The translations under genes were made by a program, and so were the position numbers. From positions 165,764 through 229,763 of the forward strand of contig NZ_FMXM01000011.1 of assembly GCF_900103325.1 (NCBI RefSeq): a DNA stretch of 64,000 bases. Reading direction: 5' to 3'. Position 1 is the first letter of the stretch. Each line of letters begins with the position of its first letter. Shown piece by piece: positions 32,228 through 41,219 of the stretch. The stretch is from Mesorhizobium qingshengii. GTDB lineage: Bacteria; Pseudomonadota; Alphaproteobacteria; Rhizobiales; Rhizobiaceae. The notes beneath the pieces were generated by a model. The model did not search any database and was not told where the DNA came from. It was given only the letters and a program-made list of their open reading frames with translations.

Positions 32228-33241
32228 ATGTTCCGACACGTCCTGATTGCCGCGTTGACGCTGTGCGCCGCACCCGCGCTTGCCAATGATTCGATAGCGG
32301 AACTCGGCACCGGCGGCCTGATCCTGTCGCGCAGTGATGCCGTGGCGATGCAAAGCGAGGATCTCACCATTTCGCCGGACAAGGTGACGGTCGACTACGT
32401 CTTCCACAACAACACCGACAAGGATGTCGACGCGATCGTCGCCTTCCCGATGCCCGACATCTCGGGCGATCCCGAAGAGATGCCGGCGATCCCTGAAAAC
32501 CAGAGCGACAATTTCCTCGGCTTCGAGGTGACGATCGACGGTGTCGCGGCCAAGCCGCAGCTCGAGCAGAAGGTGTTCGCGCTCGGCATCGACATCGGCG
32601 CCGATCTGAAGGCGCAGAATGTGCCGTTCAACCCGTTCGGCGACGCGGCCAAGGCGGCACTGGCGAAGCTGCCGCAGGCGGTGGCAGACGACTGGGTCAA
32701 CCGCGGCATCATCATCGAGGACACCGCCGATGACGGCAGCGGCATGAAATCCACCTATGTGCCGTTTTGGCAATTGCGCTCGACCTATTGGTGGCGCTCG
32801 ACCTTTCCTGCCAACAAGGACGTTCACGTCTCCCACCGCTACAAGCCCAGTGTCGGCGGCACTTCATCGGTCAGCTTCTTCTATGACGGCCAGTTCCAGG
32901 GCCAGTATGCCGCCTACAAGACCCGCTACTGCATGGACGGCACGTTCGAGAATGCGGTGCGCAAGGCGGCGAAGGACAATCCCGACGGCTATCCCAAATA
33001 TTATGAAAGCCGGATCGCCTATATCCTGACCACCGGTGGCAACTGGGCGGCGGGCAGCATCGGCAAGTTCAGGCTGACCGTCGACAAGGGCAATCCGAAG
33101 GCCCTGGTCTCGTTCTGCGGCGACAATGTCAAGAAGGTCGGGCCGACGACCTTCGAGATGACCGCGGACGATTTCTATCCCGAGCACGACATCGACATCC
33201 TGATCCTCGATCCGTCGGACAATGGCGGGGACGCGAACTGA
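32228..33241 (+). CDS. DUF4424 family exported protein
   Basis: A 337-residue protein with a signal peptide (MFRHVLIAALTLCAAPALA-ND). The mature protein starts SIAELGTGGLILSRSDAVAM and contains YVFHNNTDKDVDAIVAFPMP and LRSTYWWRSTFPANKDVHVS, the DUF4424 pattern. Function unknown; it is predicted periplasmic. Its stop overlaps the folA start by 1 bp (TGATG), so the two are translationally coupled, which is unexpected for an exported protein and a folate enzyme. Confidence 0.88.
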   Translation: MFRHVLIAALTLCAAPALANDSIAELGTGGLILSRSDAVAMQSEDLTISPDKVTVDYVFHNNTDKDVDAIVAFPMPDISGDPEEMPAIPENQSDNFLGFEVTIDGVAAKPQLEQKVFALGIDIGADLKAQNVPFNPFGDAAKAALAKLPQAVADDWVNRGIIIEDTADDGSGMKSTYVPFWQLRSTYWWRSTFPANKDVHVSHRYKPSVGGTSSVSFFYDGQFQGQYAAYKTRYCMDGTFENAVRKAAKDNPDGYPKYYESRIAYILTTGGNWAAGSIGKFRLTVDKGNPKALVSFCGDNVKKVGPTTFEMTADDFYPEHDIDILILDPSDNGGDAN

Positions 33242-33759
33242 TGCATGTCGCGATCTATGTCGCCATCGCCGAGAACGGCGTCATAGGGCGGGACGGCGGG
33301 CTGCCCTGGCGCTTGTCCACCGACCTCAAGCGGTTCAAGGCCGACACCATGGGCAAGCCCATCATCATGGGCCGCAAGACCTATGAAGGCATTGGCCGGC
33401 CGCTGCCGGGCAGGCTGAACATCGTCGTCACCCGCGACAAGGGCTGGCGTGCCGAGGGTATCGAGGTCGCTCATACGCTCGAAGCCGCGATCCAGCTCGC
33501 GACGGTGCGCGGACGCTGCATGGTTGGCGTGGACGAGGTCTGTGTCGTCGGCGGCGGCGAGATTTACGCCCAGGCGCTGCCGCTGGCCGACCGGCTGCAT
33601 GTCACCCACGTGCTGGCCACGGTCGACGGCGATGCGCATTTCCCGCCGATCGATCCGAATTCCTGGCGCGTCGTCAGTTCACAGGAGGTTCCGGCCGGGG
33701 AGAAGGACAGCCACGCCACGCGCTATTCGGTTTACGAGCGACGCCGCGACGTGCATTGA
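33241..33759 (+). CDS. folA: Dihydrofolate reductase
   Basis: A 172-residue enzyme. MHVAIYVAIAENGVIGRDGG, LPWRLSTDLKRFKADTMGKP and IIMGRKTYEGIGRPLPGRLN are the standard DHFR substrate- and NADPH-binding blocks, with VCVVGGGEIYAQALPLADRL near the C-terminus. It reduces the dihydrofolate formed by ThyA. It is the first gene of a conserved rhizobial run: folA, hflK, hflC, DUF2065, degP. Confidence 0.96.
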   Translation: MHVAIYVAIAENGVIGRDGGLPWRLSTDLKRFKADTMGKPIIMGRKTYEGIGRPLPGRLNIVVTRDKGWRAEGIEVAHTLEAAIQLATVRGRCMVGVDEVCVVGGGEIYAQALPLADRLHVTHVLATVDGDAHFPPIDPNSWRVVSSQEVPAGEKDSHATRYSVYERRRDVH

Positions 33760-33910
33760 AGGAAGACAAAGGGTCGCGACCGGACCAAATCGGACGAAGT
33801 CGGTAACGCATCGCGTTGAAAGCGCCTCGTGGCGTCCCTATAGAAGAACAACACTGGATTTTTGCGCCGTAATACCGGCGCTTGAGGGAATTCCAAGCGA
33901 AAGGACATTC

Positions 33911-35023
33911 ATGCCCTGGAACGACAAAAGCGGCGGCGGCGGCCCATGGGGCGGCGGCGGCAACAATCAGGGACCCTGGGGGCAGGGACCAAAGGGACCG
34001 AGCGGTCCGCAGGGCTCGCCTCCCGATCTCGAAGATATCATCCGTCGCGGCCAGGATCGGCTGCGGCGCGCTCTGCCGGGCGGTGGCGGCGCCAGCCCGG
34101 CCGTGTTCGGGTTGATCGCGGCAGCCCTTGTCGTGCTGTGGGCGTTCCAGGCGGTTTATACCGTGCAACCAGACGAAGTCGCGGTTGAACTGCGCTTCGG
34201 CAAGCCGAAGCCGGAGCTGTCGCAGCCCGGCCTGCATTTCCATTGGTGGCCGCTTGAGACCGTTGAGACGGCCAAGATTTCCGAGCAGCTCGTCGACATT
34301 GGCGGTGGCAACACCAGCGGCAACGGCCTGATGCTTTCGGGCGACCAGAACATCGTCAACGTCCAGTTCTCGGTGGCCTATCAGGTCTCCGACCCCAGGG
34401 CCTATCTGTTCGACGTGTCCGATCCCGACGGTATGCTGCGGCAGGTTGCCGAAAGCGCCATGCGCGAAGCCGTCGGCCGCCGGCCGGCGCAGGACATCTT
34501 CCGCGATGACCGCCAGGGCATCGCGGCTTCGGTTCGCGAAATCATCCAGACGACGCTGGACGGCTACAAGGCCGGCCTCAACGTCAACGCCGTCTCGATC
34601 GAGGACGCGGCACCGCCGCGCGAAGTGGCCGACGCGTTCGACGAGGTGCAGCGCGCCGAGCAGGACGAGGACAAGTTCGTCGAGCAGGCCAACCAGTATT
34701 CCAACCAGAAGCTCGGCCAGGCACGCGGCGAGGCCGCACAGGTCCGCGAGGACGCGGCCGCCTACAAGAACCGGGTCGTGCAGGAAGCCGAAGGTGAGGC
34801 CCAGCGCTTCATCTCCGTCTATGACGAATATGCCAAGGCGCCTGATGTGACTCGTAAGCGCCTCTATCTGGAAACCATGGAGAAAGTTCTGAAGGACTCG
34901 AGCAAGGTCATCGTCGAACAGGGCAACGGACAAGGTGTCGTTCCCTATCTGCCGCTGCCGGCATTGCAGGCGAAACCGCCGGCACCGGCCGCGCCTGCCG
35001 CGAACACGGGAGGTACCCAGTGA
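33911..35023 (+). CDS. hflK: FtsH-modulating membrane protease regulator subunit HflK
   Basis: A 370-residue protein. The N-terminus is a Gly/Pro-rich cytosolic tail (MPWNDKSGGGGPWGGGGNNQ), then one membrane segment (FGLIAAALVVLWAFQAVYTV) and the SPFH/band-7 domain (VAVELRFGKPKPELSQPGLH, VQFSVAYQVSDPRAYLFDVS). A long helical part (FVEQANQYSNQKLGQARGEA) follows, and a Pro/Ala-rich end. With HflC it forms a cage around FtsH in the inner membrane. It overlaps hflC by 1 bp. Confidence 0.95.
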   Translation: MPWNDKSGGGGPWGGGGNNQGPWGQGPKGPSGPQGSPPDLEDIIRRGQDRLRRALPGGGGASPAVFGLIAAALVVLWAFQAVYTVQPDEVAVELRFGKPKPELSQPGLHFHWWPLETVETAKISEQLVDIGGGNTSGNGLMLSGDQNIVNVQFSVAYQVSDPRAYLFDVSDPDGMLRQVAESAMREAVGRRPAQDIFRDDRQGIAASVREIIQTTLDGYKAGLNVNAVSIEDAAPPREVADAFDEVQRAEQDEDKFVEQANQYSNQKLGQARGEAAQVREDAAAYKNRVVQEAEGEAQRFISVYDEYAKAPDVTRKRLYLETMEKVLKDSSKVIVEQGNGQGVVPYLPLPALQAKPPAPAAPAANTGGTQ

Positions 35024-35976
35024 TGGCCAACCGTCTTCCCATCTTCGTCGTCGTCGCGGCGGTCATCCTGTTCCTGATCTATTCCTCGGTCTTCGTGGTC
35101 AATGCCCGCCAGCAGGCGTTGGTGTTGAGGTTCGGCGAGATCGTCGACGTCAAGAGCGAGCCCGGCATCTATTTCAAGGCGCCGTTCTCGTTCTTCGACG
35201 CCGACACGGTGCAACTGATCGAGAACAGGGTGCTGCGCTTCGACCTCGACAACATCCGCGTCCAGGTGTCGGGCGGCAAGTTCTATGAGGTAGACGCCTT
35301 CATCGCCTATCGCATCTCCGATCCGCGCGTCTTCCGCGCCGCCGTGTCCGGTCAGATCGAACTGGCCGAAGCGCGGCTGAGGACACGTCTCGACGCTGCC
35401 TTGCGCCGCGTCTACGGTCTGCGCGACTTCGAGGCCGCACTCTCGGAACAGCGTGCCGTGATGATGCGTGAGGTGCGCGATCAACTGCGGCCCGACGCCA
35501 CCTCGCTCGGCCTGCAGATCGAGGATGTCCGCATCCGCCGCACCGACCTGACGGCCGAGGTTTCGCAGCAGACCTACGACCGCATGAAGGCGGAACGCTT
35601 GGCCGAAGCCGCTCGGCTGCGGGCACGCGGCAACGAAGCGGCACAACGCATCACGGCACGCGCCGATCGTGAAGTGGTCGAGATCGTTGCCGAAGCGCAG
35701 AAGGAATCCGAAATCCTGCGCGGCGAGGGCGAAGCCCAGCGCAGCGCCACCTTCGCCGACGCTTACAAACGCGACCCGTCCTTCTTCGACTTCTACCGGT
35801 CGATGAATGCCTATGGCACGGCGCTGGACAACACCGGGACGACAATGGTGCTGTCGCCGAATTCGGAGTTCTTCCGTTTCTTCCGCGATCCCGACGGCAA
35901 GGAGGGGCCGGCAAAGCCGGCTTCGCCGCCGACGGCACCTGCCGCGCCGGCGGCACAGCCCAGCACCGGCCAGTAA
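35023..35976 (+). CDS. hflC: FtsH-modulating membrane protease regulator subunit HflC
   Basis: A 317-residue protein: membrane anchor IFVVVAAVILFLIYSSVFVV, band-7 domain (QQALVLRFGEIVDVKSEPGI, then FYEVDAFIAYRISDPRVFRA), helical stalk (MKAERLAEAARLRARGNEAA) and a Pro/Ala-rich tail. I use the ATG at 35023, overlapping the hflK stop (TGATG). A GTG three bases earlier is also open. Partner of HflK. Confidence 0.95.
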   Translation: MANRLPIFVVVAAVILFLIYSSVFVVNARQQALVLRFGEIVDVKSEPGIYFKAPFSFFDADTVQLIENRVLRFDLDNIRVQVSGGKFYEVDAFIAYRISDPRVFRAAVSGQIELAEARLRTRLDAALRRVYGLRDFEAALSEQRAVMMREVRDQLRPDATSLGLQIEDVRIRRTDLTAEVSQQTYDRMKAERLAEAARLRARGNEAAQRITARADREVVEIVAEAQKESEILRGEGEAQRSATFADAYKRDPSFFDFYRSMNAYGTALDNTGTTMVLSPNSEFFRFFRDPDGKEGPAKPASPPTAPAAPAAQPSTGQ

Positions 35977-35982
35977 CGGCCG

Positions 35983-36171
35983 GTGCAGGATTTTTTCGCC
36001 GCCATGGGCCTCGTCCTCGTGATAGAAGGTCTGGTCTATGGCGGCTTTCCCGGCCTTGCCAGGAAGTTGGCCACCGAAGTGCTGTCGATGCCCGAGAGCG
36101 CGTTGCGGATCGCCGGGCTGGCGGCGATCGCCATCGGGGTCGGCATCGTCTGGCTGGTGCGAGGCGGATGA
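35983..36171 (+). CDS. DUF2065 family small membrane protein
   Basis: A 62-residue protein with two hydrophobic segments (FFAAMGLVLVIEGLVYGGFP and IAGLAAIAIGVGIVWLVRGG), the DUF2065 pattern. It starts with GTG 6 bp after hflC and lies in the conserved hflK-hflC-DUF2065-degP order, which suggests a link to membrane protein quality control. Exact role unknown. Confidence 0.86.
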   Translation: MQDFFAAMGLVLVIEGLVYGGFPGLARKLATEVLSMPESALRIAGLAAIAIGVGIVWLVRGG

Positions 36172-36322
36172 AGGCGGCCGGCTTCGATCCCCGGGATAAC
36201 GGATGATTTATCCTCGACCGATGGTCATAGCCGCAAACGTGCCGTATTTTTTGCCAACATGGCGCGACGCGACGTTTTCGTCGAAGCGCGTTTCTCTTTC
36301 AGAAATACCGGGAGGCTTCTCG

Positions 36323-37840
36323 ATGACATCCAATACCCTTTTGCGCGCGGCTCGGCGGACGTTCATCGCCGGCGCCGCGGCGCTTCTTGTCGGCGCCGTC
36401 GCTGTCCCGTCCTTCGTGACGCCGACAATTGCTGCTGACGGGCCTGCTTCGGTCGCCGATCTGGCGGAAGGCCTGCTCGGCGCGGTGGTCAACATCTCGA
36501 CCTCGCAGACGGTCAAGGGCACGGAAGGTCCGGGCGCGGTGCCGATGCCGCAGTTGCCAGAAGGCTCGCCCTTCCAGGATTTCTTCGACGATTTCTTCAA
36601 GAACCGTGGTGGCGACAAGGACAATGGCGCGCAGAAAGTGCAGTCGCTGGGATCCGGCTTCGTCATCGACGCCGAGCAAGGTATCGTCGTCACCAACAAC
36701 CACGTCATCGCCGACGCCGACGACATCGAGGTCAATTTCTCCGATGGCGTCACATTGAAGGCGACGCTTGTCGGCACCGACACCAAGACCGACGTTGCCG
36801 TGCTCAAGGTCGATCCGAAGGGTCACAAGCTGACGGCGGTGAAGTTCGGCGATTCCACCAAGATGCGTGTCGGCGACTGGGTGATGGCGATCGGCAATCC
36901 ATTCGGCCTCGGCGGCACGGTGACGGTCGGCATCGTCTCGGCTCGCAACCGCGACATCAATTCCGGCCCCTACGACGATTTCATCCAGACCGATGCCGCG
37001 ATCAACCGCGGCAATTCCGGTGGTCCGCTGTTCAACAGCTCAGGCGAGGTCATCGGCATCAACACCGCGATCATTTCACCGTCCGGCGGCTCGATCGGCA
37101 TCGGCTTCTCCATTCCCTCGCAGCTCGCCTCGGGCGTCGTCGACCAGTTGCGCCAGTTCGGCGAGACGCGGCGCGGCTGGCTCGGCGTGCGCATCCAGCC
37201 AGTGACGGACGACATCGCCGAGAGCCTCGGCATGGCGACCGCCAAGGGCGCGCTGGTCGCCGGCGTCATCAAGGGCGGTCCTGTCGACAATGGCACCATC
37301 CAGGCGGGCGACGTCATCCTCAAGTTCGACGGCAAGGATATCCACGAAATGCGCGACCTGCCGCGTGTCGTCGCCGAAAGCCCGGTCGGCAAGGCGGTCG
37401 ATGTGCTGATCGTGCGCAAGGGCGTCGAACAGACGGTGAAGGTGACGCTCGGCCGGCTCGAGGATGGCGAGAAGCTCGCCAGCGGCGAAGAGGGTGGCAA
37501 CACGGACCAGGACAAGGGTGACAAGGCTCCGGCCGTTTCGACCGCTTCGGTGCTCGGCATGACCGTCGGCGAACTCAACGACGAGACACGCAAGAAGTTC
37601 AGCATCGCCGCCGATGTTTCCGGCGTCGTCATCACCGACGTCACCAAGGACTCGGCCGCCGCCGAACGCGGCATTCAGCCCGGCGAGGTGATCACGGAGA
37701 TCGCGCAGGAATCGGTCGCCACGCCAAAGGACGTCATGGACCGGATCGGCGCTCTGAAAGAGCAGGGGCGCAAGAACGCGCTTTTGATGCTGGCGTCGAA
37801 GACCGGCGAGTTGAGGTTCGTTACGATCCGGATGGACTGA
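36323..37840 (+). CDS. degP: Do-like periplasmic serine protease (DegP/HtrA family)
   Basis: A 505-residue protein with a signal peptide (MTSNTLLRAARRTFIAGAAA, cleavage near TIAADG). The catalytic triad is His127 (NNHVI), Asp157 (TKTDVAV) and Ser232 (GNSGGP). Two PDZ domains follow, about 270-370 and 410-500 (GVVITDVTKDSAAAERGIQP). The FQDFFDDFFK stretch before the protease core is typical of Do proteases. It degrades or refolds misfolded envelope proteins. The start at 36323 has GGGAGG 7-8 bases upstream. A strong terminator follows. Confidence 0.95.
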   Translation: MTSNTLLRAARRTFIAGAAALLVGAVAVPSFVTPTIAADGPASVADLAEGLLGAVVNISTSQTVKGTEGPGAVPMPQLPEGSPFQDFFDDFFKNRGGDKDNGAQKVQSLGSGFVIDAEQGIVVTNNHVIADADDIEVNFSDGVTLKATLVGTDTKTDVAVLKVDPKGHKLTAVKFGDSTKMRVGDWVMAIGNPFGLGGTVTVGIVSARNRDINSGPYDDFIQTDAAINRGNSGGPLFNSSGEVIGINTAIISPSGGSIGIGFSIPSQLASGVVDQLRQFGETRRGWLGVRIQPVTDDIAESLGMATAKGALVAGVIKGGPVDNGTIQAGDVILKFDGKDIHEMRDLPRVVAESPVGKAVDVLIVRKGVEQTVKVTLGRLEDGEKLASGEEGGNTDQDKGDKAPAVSTASVLGMTVGELNDETRKKFSIAADVSGVVITDVTKDSAAAERGIQPGEVITEIAQESVATPKDVMDRIGALKEQGRKNALLMLASKTGELRFVTIRMD

Positions 37841-37871
37841 AGTCATCCCGGCGACAACTCTGATCTGAAAG

Positions 37872-37903
37872 AAAAAGGGGCGGCTAACGAGCCGCCCTTT
37901 TTT
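37872..37903. terminator. Bidirectional rho-independent terminator after degP
   Basis: AAAAA-G-GGGCGGCT-AACG-AGCCGCCC-TTTTTT: a perfect 8-bp GC-rich stem with A and T runs. The stop codon of the convergent GNAT gene (37884-37886) lies within the hairpin, so the structure serves both genes. Confidence 0.93.
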
Positions 37904-38456
37904 GTTGTTCCCAGTCGGCGCGCCAGAGCCTGTAGAAGACGTGCCGCTTGAGCGCGGCATGGCTGTCTGGAATGCCGGGGTGATCGAAGTCGGCTGATGG
38001 GTCGGCGGTCATGCCGAGGCGTTCCATGACGGCAGTGGAGCGTCGGTTGTTCTCGACGGCAAAGGAGACGATCTCGCCAAGGCCGAGTGTTTCAAAGCCG
38101 AAGGCCAGCCAGGCTTCCGAGGCTTCGGTGACATAGCCTTTGCCCCAGAATTCGGGCGCCAGCCTCCAGCCGATCTCGACGGTGCCGGCCGGCAGGAACG
38201 GCATATGGTCGGTTCGCGTGATGCCGACAAAGCCGATGCACTGGCCGGTGGCGGCGATTTCGGCCGCCGCAAAGCCGAAGCCGTCGCGGTCGATCACGCC
38301 TCGCAACTCGTCCATCTTGGCATCCGCCTGGACGCGGTCGCGGCGGAACGGGAAGAACTCCATCACCCGTTCGTCGGAATTGATCCGGTGGAACAGCTCG
38401 CGGTCGCGATCCTCCCAGTTGCGCAGGATCAGGCGCTCGGTACGCATTGTTTTCAT
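37884..38456 (-). CDS. GNAT acetyltransferase (RimJ/RimL type)
   Basis: A 190-residue protein of the Acetyltransf_3 type: MRTERLILRNWEDRDRELFH at the N-terminus, GFVGITRTDHMPFLPAGTVE, then the acetyl-CoA-binding region GWRLAPEFWGKGYVTEASEA and NNRRSTAVMERLGM. Related to ribosomal protein N-acetyltransferases, but the substrate cannot be told. Its start overlaps the serB stop by 4 bp (ATGA), so it is expressed with serB. Its last codons lie inside the degP terminator. Confidence 0.9.
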   Translation of the reverse strand: MKTMRTERLILRNWEDRDRELFHRINSDERVMEFFPFRRDRVQADAKMDELRGVIDRDGFGFAAAEIAATGQCIGFVGITRTDHMPFLPAGTVEIGWRLAPEFWGKGYVTEASEAWLAFGFETLGLGEIVSFAVENNRRSTAVMERLGMTADPSADFDHPGIPDSHAALKRHVFYRLWRADWEQQKRAAR

Positions 38457-39340
38457 TGCGCAAACTCTTCCTGCCGGTAGCCCTGCAAATAGAGCAATGC
38501 GGTCAGGTCGCCATGGTCGATGCGAACCTTTGCCTGCGCCGCCACGGTCGGCTTGGCATGAAGCGCGACACCTGTCCCGGCCAAGCGGATCATGTCGAGA
38601 TCATTGGCGCCGTCGCCAACCGCGATGGCGTCAGCGGGCGTCAGGCCGAGGCGTGCTGAAATTTCGATCAAGGCGTCGGCCTTGGCGGCGCGGCCGAGGA
38701 TTGGTTCGCCGACCAGCCCGGTGAACCGGCCGTCCTGCTCGAGCAGGCGGTTGGCGCGGTTCTCCTGAAAGCCAAGCATGGCCGCGATGCGTGTGGTGAA
38801 GACTTCGAACCCACCGGACACCAGTGCCGTGCAGGCGCCATTGGCCCGCATGGTCTGAACCAAGGCGCGGCCGCCGGAGGCCAAGGTCAGGCGATTGGCG
38901 ACGATGCGGTCGACCACTGCGGCGTCGAGACCTTTCAGCAGCGCCACCCTCTCGCGCAAGGCCGGCTCGAAGGCGATCTCGCCGTTCATCGAACGCGCGG
39001 TAATGACGGCAACGCGATCCTTGAGGCCGATCTCGTCGGCCAGTTCGTCAATGCATTCCTGGTCGATCATGGTTGAATCCATGTCGGCGATGAGGATCTT
39101 CTTGCGGCGCGTTTCAGCCTGCTGGACGATCACGTCGACCGGTTCGCCGGCAAGTGCGGCGCGCAAGGCGGCTGTCGCATCGGCGGCGTCGGCCTGGCTC
39201 GGCAGGACAAGATCGCAGGCAATCCCTTCGGCCAGCCAGACAACAGCGCTTGCGCCGACCGACCGTGACGCCATATTCGCAAGCGACAGCGACAGAGCGC
39301 GGTCGGCGGGACGGGAAACAAGCGTGGCGACGAGCGGCAT
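38453..39340 (-). CDS. serB: Phosphoserine phosphatase
   Basis: A 295-residue HAD-family enzyme. Nucleophile Asp86 and acid/base Asp88 are in IADMDSTMIDQEC; motif II is TALVSGGFEVFTTRIA and motif III/IV is AVGDGANDLDMIRLAGTGVA. An N-terminal region of about 80 residues precedes the core. It makes L-serine from O-phosphoserine. Start at 39340 (MPLVATLVSR); the longer frame runs into miaA. It is divergent from miaA, with a GNAT gene coupled downstream. Confidence 0.94.
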   Translation of the reverse strand: MPLVATLVSRPADRALSLSLANMASRSVGASAVVWLAEGIACDLVLPSQADAADATAALRAALAGEPVDVIVQQAETRRKKILIADMDSTMIDQECIDELADEIGLKDRVAVITARSMNGEIAFEPALRERVALLKGLDAAVVDRIVANRLTLASGGRALVQTMRANGACTALVSGGFEVFTTRIAAMLGFQENRANRLLEQDGRFTGLVGEPILGRAAKADALIEISARLGLTPADAIAVGDGANDLDMIRLAGTGVALHAKPTVAAQAKVRIDHGDLTALLYLQGYRQEEFAQ

Positions 39341-39374
39341 GGAACATTCCGACGGACAAGCGGGCGAGGGCCGC

Positions 39375-40322
39375 GTGAAGAACGCGATCCTGATAGCCGG
39401 GCCGACCGCAAGCGGCAAGTCGGCCTTCGCGCTCGATCTGGCCGAGCGCAAGGGCGGCGTCATCGTCAACACCGATTCCATGCAGGGCTATTCAGTACTC
39501 GACGTGCTGACGGCCCGGCCAGGGGCAGCCGACCTGGCCCGCGCCCCGCATTTCCTCTACGGGCACGTCCACCCGGCCACCGCCTATTCCACCGGCGCCT
39601 GGCTGCGCGACGTGATGAAGCTGATCGACGACGGCACGCTCTCAGCGCGGGCGGACGGCACGCCCTCCGCGCGGCCAGTGATTTTCGTCGGTGGCACCGG
39701 GCTCTACTTTCGCGCGCTTGCCGAGGGCATCTCGGAAATACCCGATATTCCACAGCGGATCCGTGACCGCTGGCGCTACGAATTGAAGGAGCAGGGCGCC
39801 GTCAAGCTGCACAGCCTGCTGCTGCGCGAGGATTCGGCGGCCGCCATGACGCTGAAGCCGACCGACAGCCAACGCATCGTGCGGGCGCTGGAGGTGCTGG
39901 ACGCGTCGGGCCGCTCGATCCTGGAATGGCAAGCGCAACGCGGCTGGCCGCTCATCGACAGGGAGAGCGCGCGTTTCTTCGTGATCGAGCCGGACCGGGC
40001 AGCTTTGGTCGGCCGCATCGAAGCGCGCTTTGACCGGATGCTGGACATGGGTGCGCTGGATGAGGTCAAGCGACTTGTGGCGCTCAACCTCAATCCAGAC
40101 TTGCCGGCGATGAAAGCGATCGGCGTTCGCGAACTGCAGGCGGCGATGGCAGGAAAGGTCGGCTTTCCCGAGGCGATCGAGCTCGCCAAGATCGCGACCC
40201 GGCAATATGCCAAGCGGCAAGCGACCTGGTTCAGGAATCAACTGGGGCCGGAATGGCAAAGATTACGTCCCGGTGACGATCTGGAAACCACGATCCGACA
40301 GCTTGTTTCCATTACAACCTGA
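39375..40322 (+). CDS. miaA: tRNA dimethylallyltransferase
   Basis: A 315-residue enzyme with the P-loop AILIAGPTASGKSAFALDLA, then VNTDSMQGYSVLDVLTARP and VGGTGLYFRALAEGISEIP, which are MiaA blocks, and RQYAKRQATWFRNQL near the C-terminus. It adds the isoprenoid group to A37 of tRNAs reading UNN codons. I prefer the GTG at 39375 because GAGGG stands 5-9 bases upstream and MiaA proteins begin just before the P-loop; an ATG at 39339, whose codon overlaps the serB start on the other strand, is an alternative that adds 12 residues. Confidence 0.92.
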   Translation: MKNAILIAGPTASGKSAFALDLAERKGGVIVNTDSMQGYSVLDVLTARPGAADLARAPHFLYGHVHPATAYSTGAWLRDVMKLIDDGTLSARADGTPSARPVIFVGGTGLYFRALAEGISEIPDIPQRIRDRWRYELKEQGAVKLHSLLLREDSAAAMTLKPTDSQRIVRALEVLDASGRSILEWQAQRGWPLIDRESARFFVIEPDRAALVGRIEARFDRMLDMGALDEVKRLVALNLNPDLPAMKAIGVRELQAAMAGKVGFPEAIELAKIATRQYAKRQATWFRNQLGPEWQRLRPGDDLETTIRQLVSITT

Positions 40323-40427
40323 AAAGTTGACCTGCAACGAAAGGTTCCCGTTGCGGTTGTCCAAATTAACCCTCCGTAAGGCCCGCCATGCCATAAGGTC
40401 AGTGGGCATTTTTCCAACGGGGAGCAG

Positions 40428-41219
40428 ATGCGTTTCCACAAGGCGGAATCAGCATTTTTCGTCTTTATTTTCGTGATCCTGGCCGCTGGTCTGGTGACGC
40501 TGCATGCCTATGGGCTTTTGCAAGCCTTCGCCACCGAGCTGCATACGGCTTCCGGCCAAGAGAAGATCATCTACCTCAACAAGCTCTTGTTCGCGACGGG
40601 CGTGCTTCTGGCCACGGCGTTGTTTTTCGGCATCTTCTTCATCTACCCGCTGATCCGAAAACAGGCGACGGAAGAAGGCAAGCTGCGCGCCATGACGGTT
40701 TCGCTCAGCGCCCGGTCGGAAACGCTCGAGCATGCCGCCCTGACCGATGGTCTGACCGGCATGCAGAACCGGCGCTATTTCGACGATGCGCTGAAAGAAT
40801 ATCTCGAAGAGTTCAGGCGCATCGAAAAGCCCGTCGGGCTGATGATCCTCGACCTCGACCATTTCAAGCAGGTCAACGACACCCATGGCCACGATGTCGG
40901 CGACGAGGTGCTCAAGGCCGTCGCCAATTGCCTCAAGGACATGACGCGCTATCACGACGTGGTGGCGCGGTTGGGCGGCGAGGAGTTCGCCGTGGTCACA
41001 CCCAACATGGACGCCGCACTTCTGGGCAAGTTTGCCGAGCGCATCCGCAAGGCGATCGCCAACATGTCGGTCCTCTCCGGCAATGTCCGCCTGAAGATCA
41101 CCACCAGCGTCGGGCTTGCCGTCTGGGACCGCAAGGAAACAGCGGAGGAGTTTTACCGCCGCGCCGACCGCCAACTCTATGAGGCGAAGAGGCAAGGCCG
41201 CAACCGCGTCTGCGCCTAA
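40428..41219 (+). CDS. Membrane-anchored diguanylate cyclase (GGDEF)
   Basis: A 263-residue protein. Two membrane helices (FFVFIFVILAAGLVTLHAYG and LLFATGVLLATALFFGIFFI) enclose a short periplasmic loop of about 25 residues. A coiled linker leads to a GGDEF domain with DGLTGMQNRRYFDDAL and the active site GGEEF (183-187). The inhibitory RxxD site (Arg174-Asp177) stands exactly five residues before it, so product inhibition is expected. It makes cyclic di-GMP. No PAS, REC or EAL domain. It stands alone after miaA and ends at a long inverted repeat. Confidence 0.92.
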   Translation: MRFHKAESAFFVFIFVILAAGLVTLHAYGLLQAFATELHTASGQEKIIYLNKLLFATGVLLATALFFGIFFIYPLIRKQATEEGKLRAMTVSLSARSETLEHAALTDGLTGMQNRRYFDDALKEYLEEFRRIEKPVGLMILDLDHFKQVNDTHGHDVGDEVLKAVANCLKDMTRYHDVVARLGGEEFAVVTPNMDAALLGKFAERIRKAIANMSVLSGNVRLKITTSVGLAVWDRKETAEEFYRRADRQLYEAKRQGRNRVCA

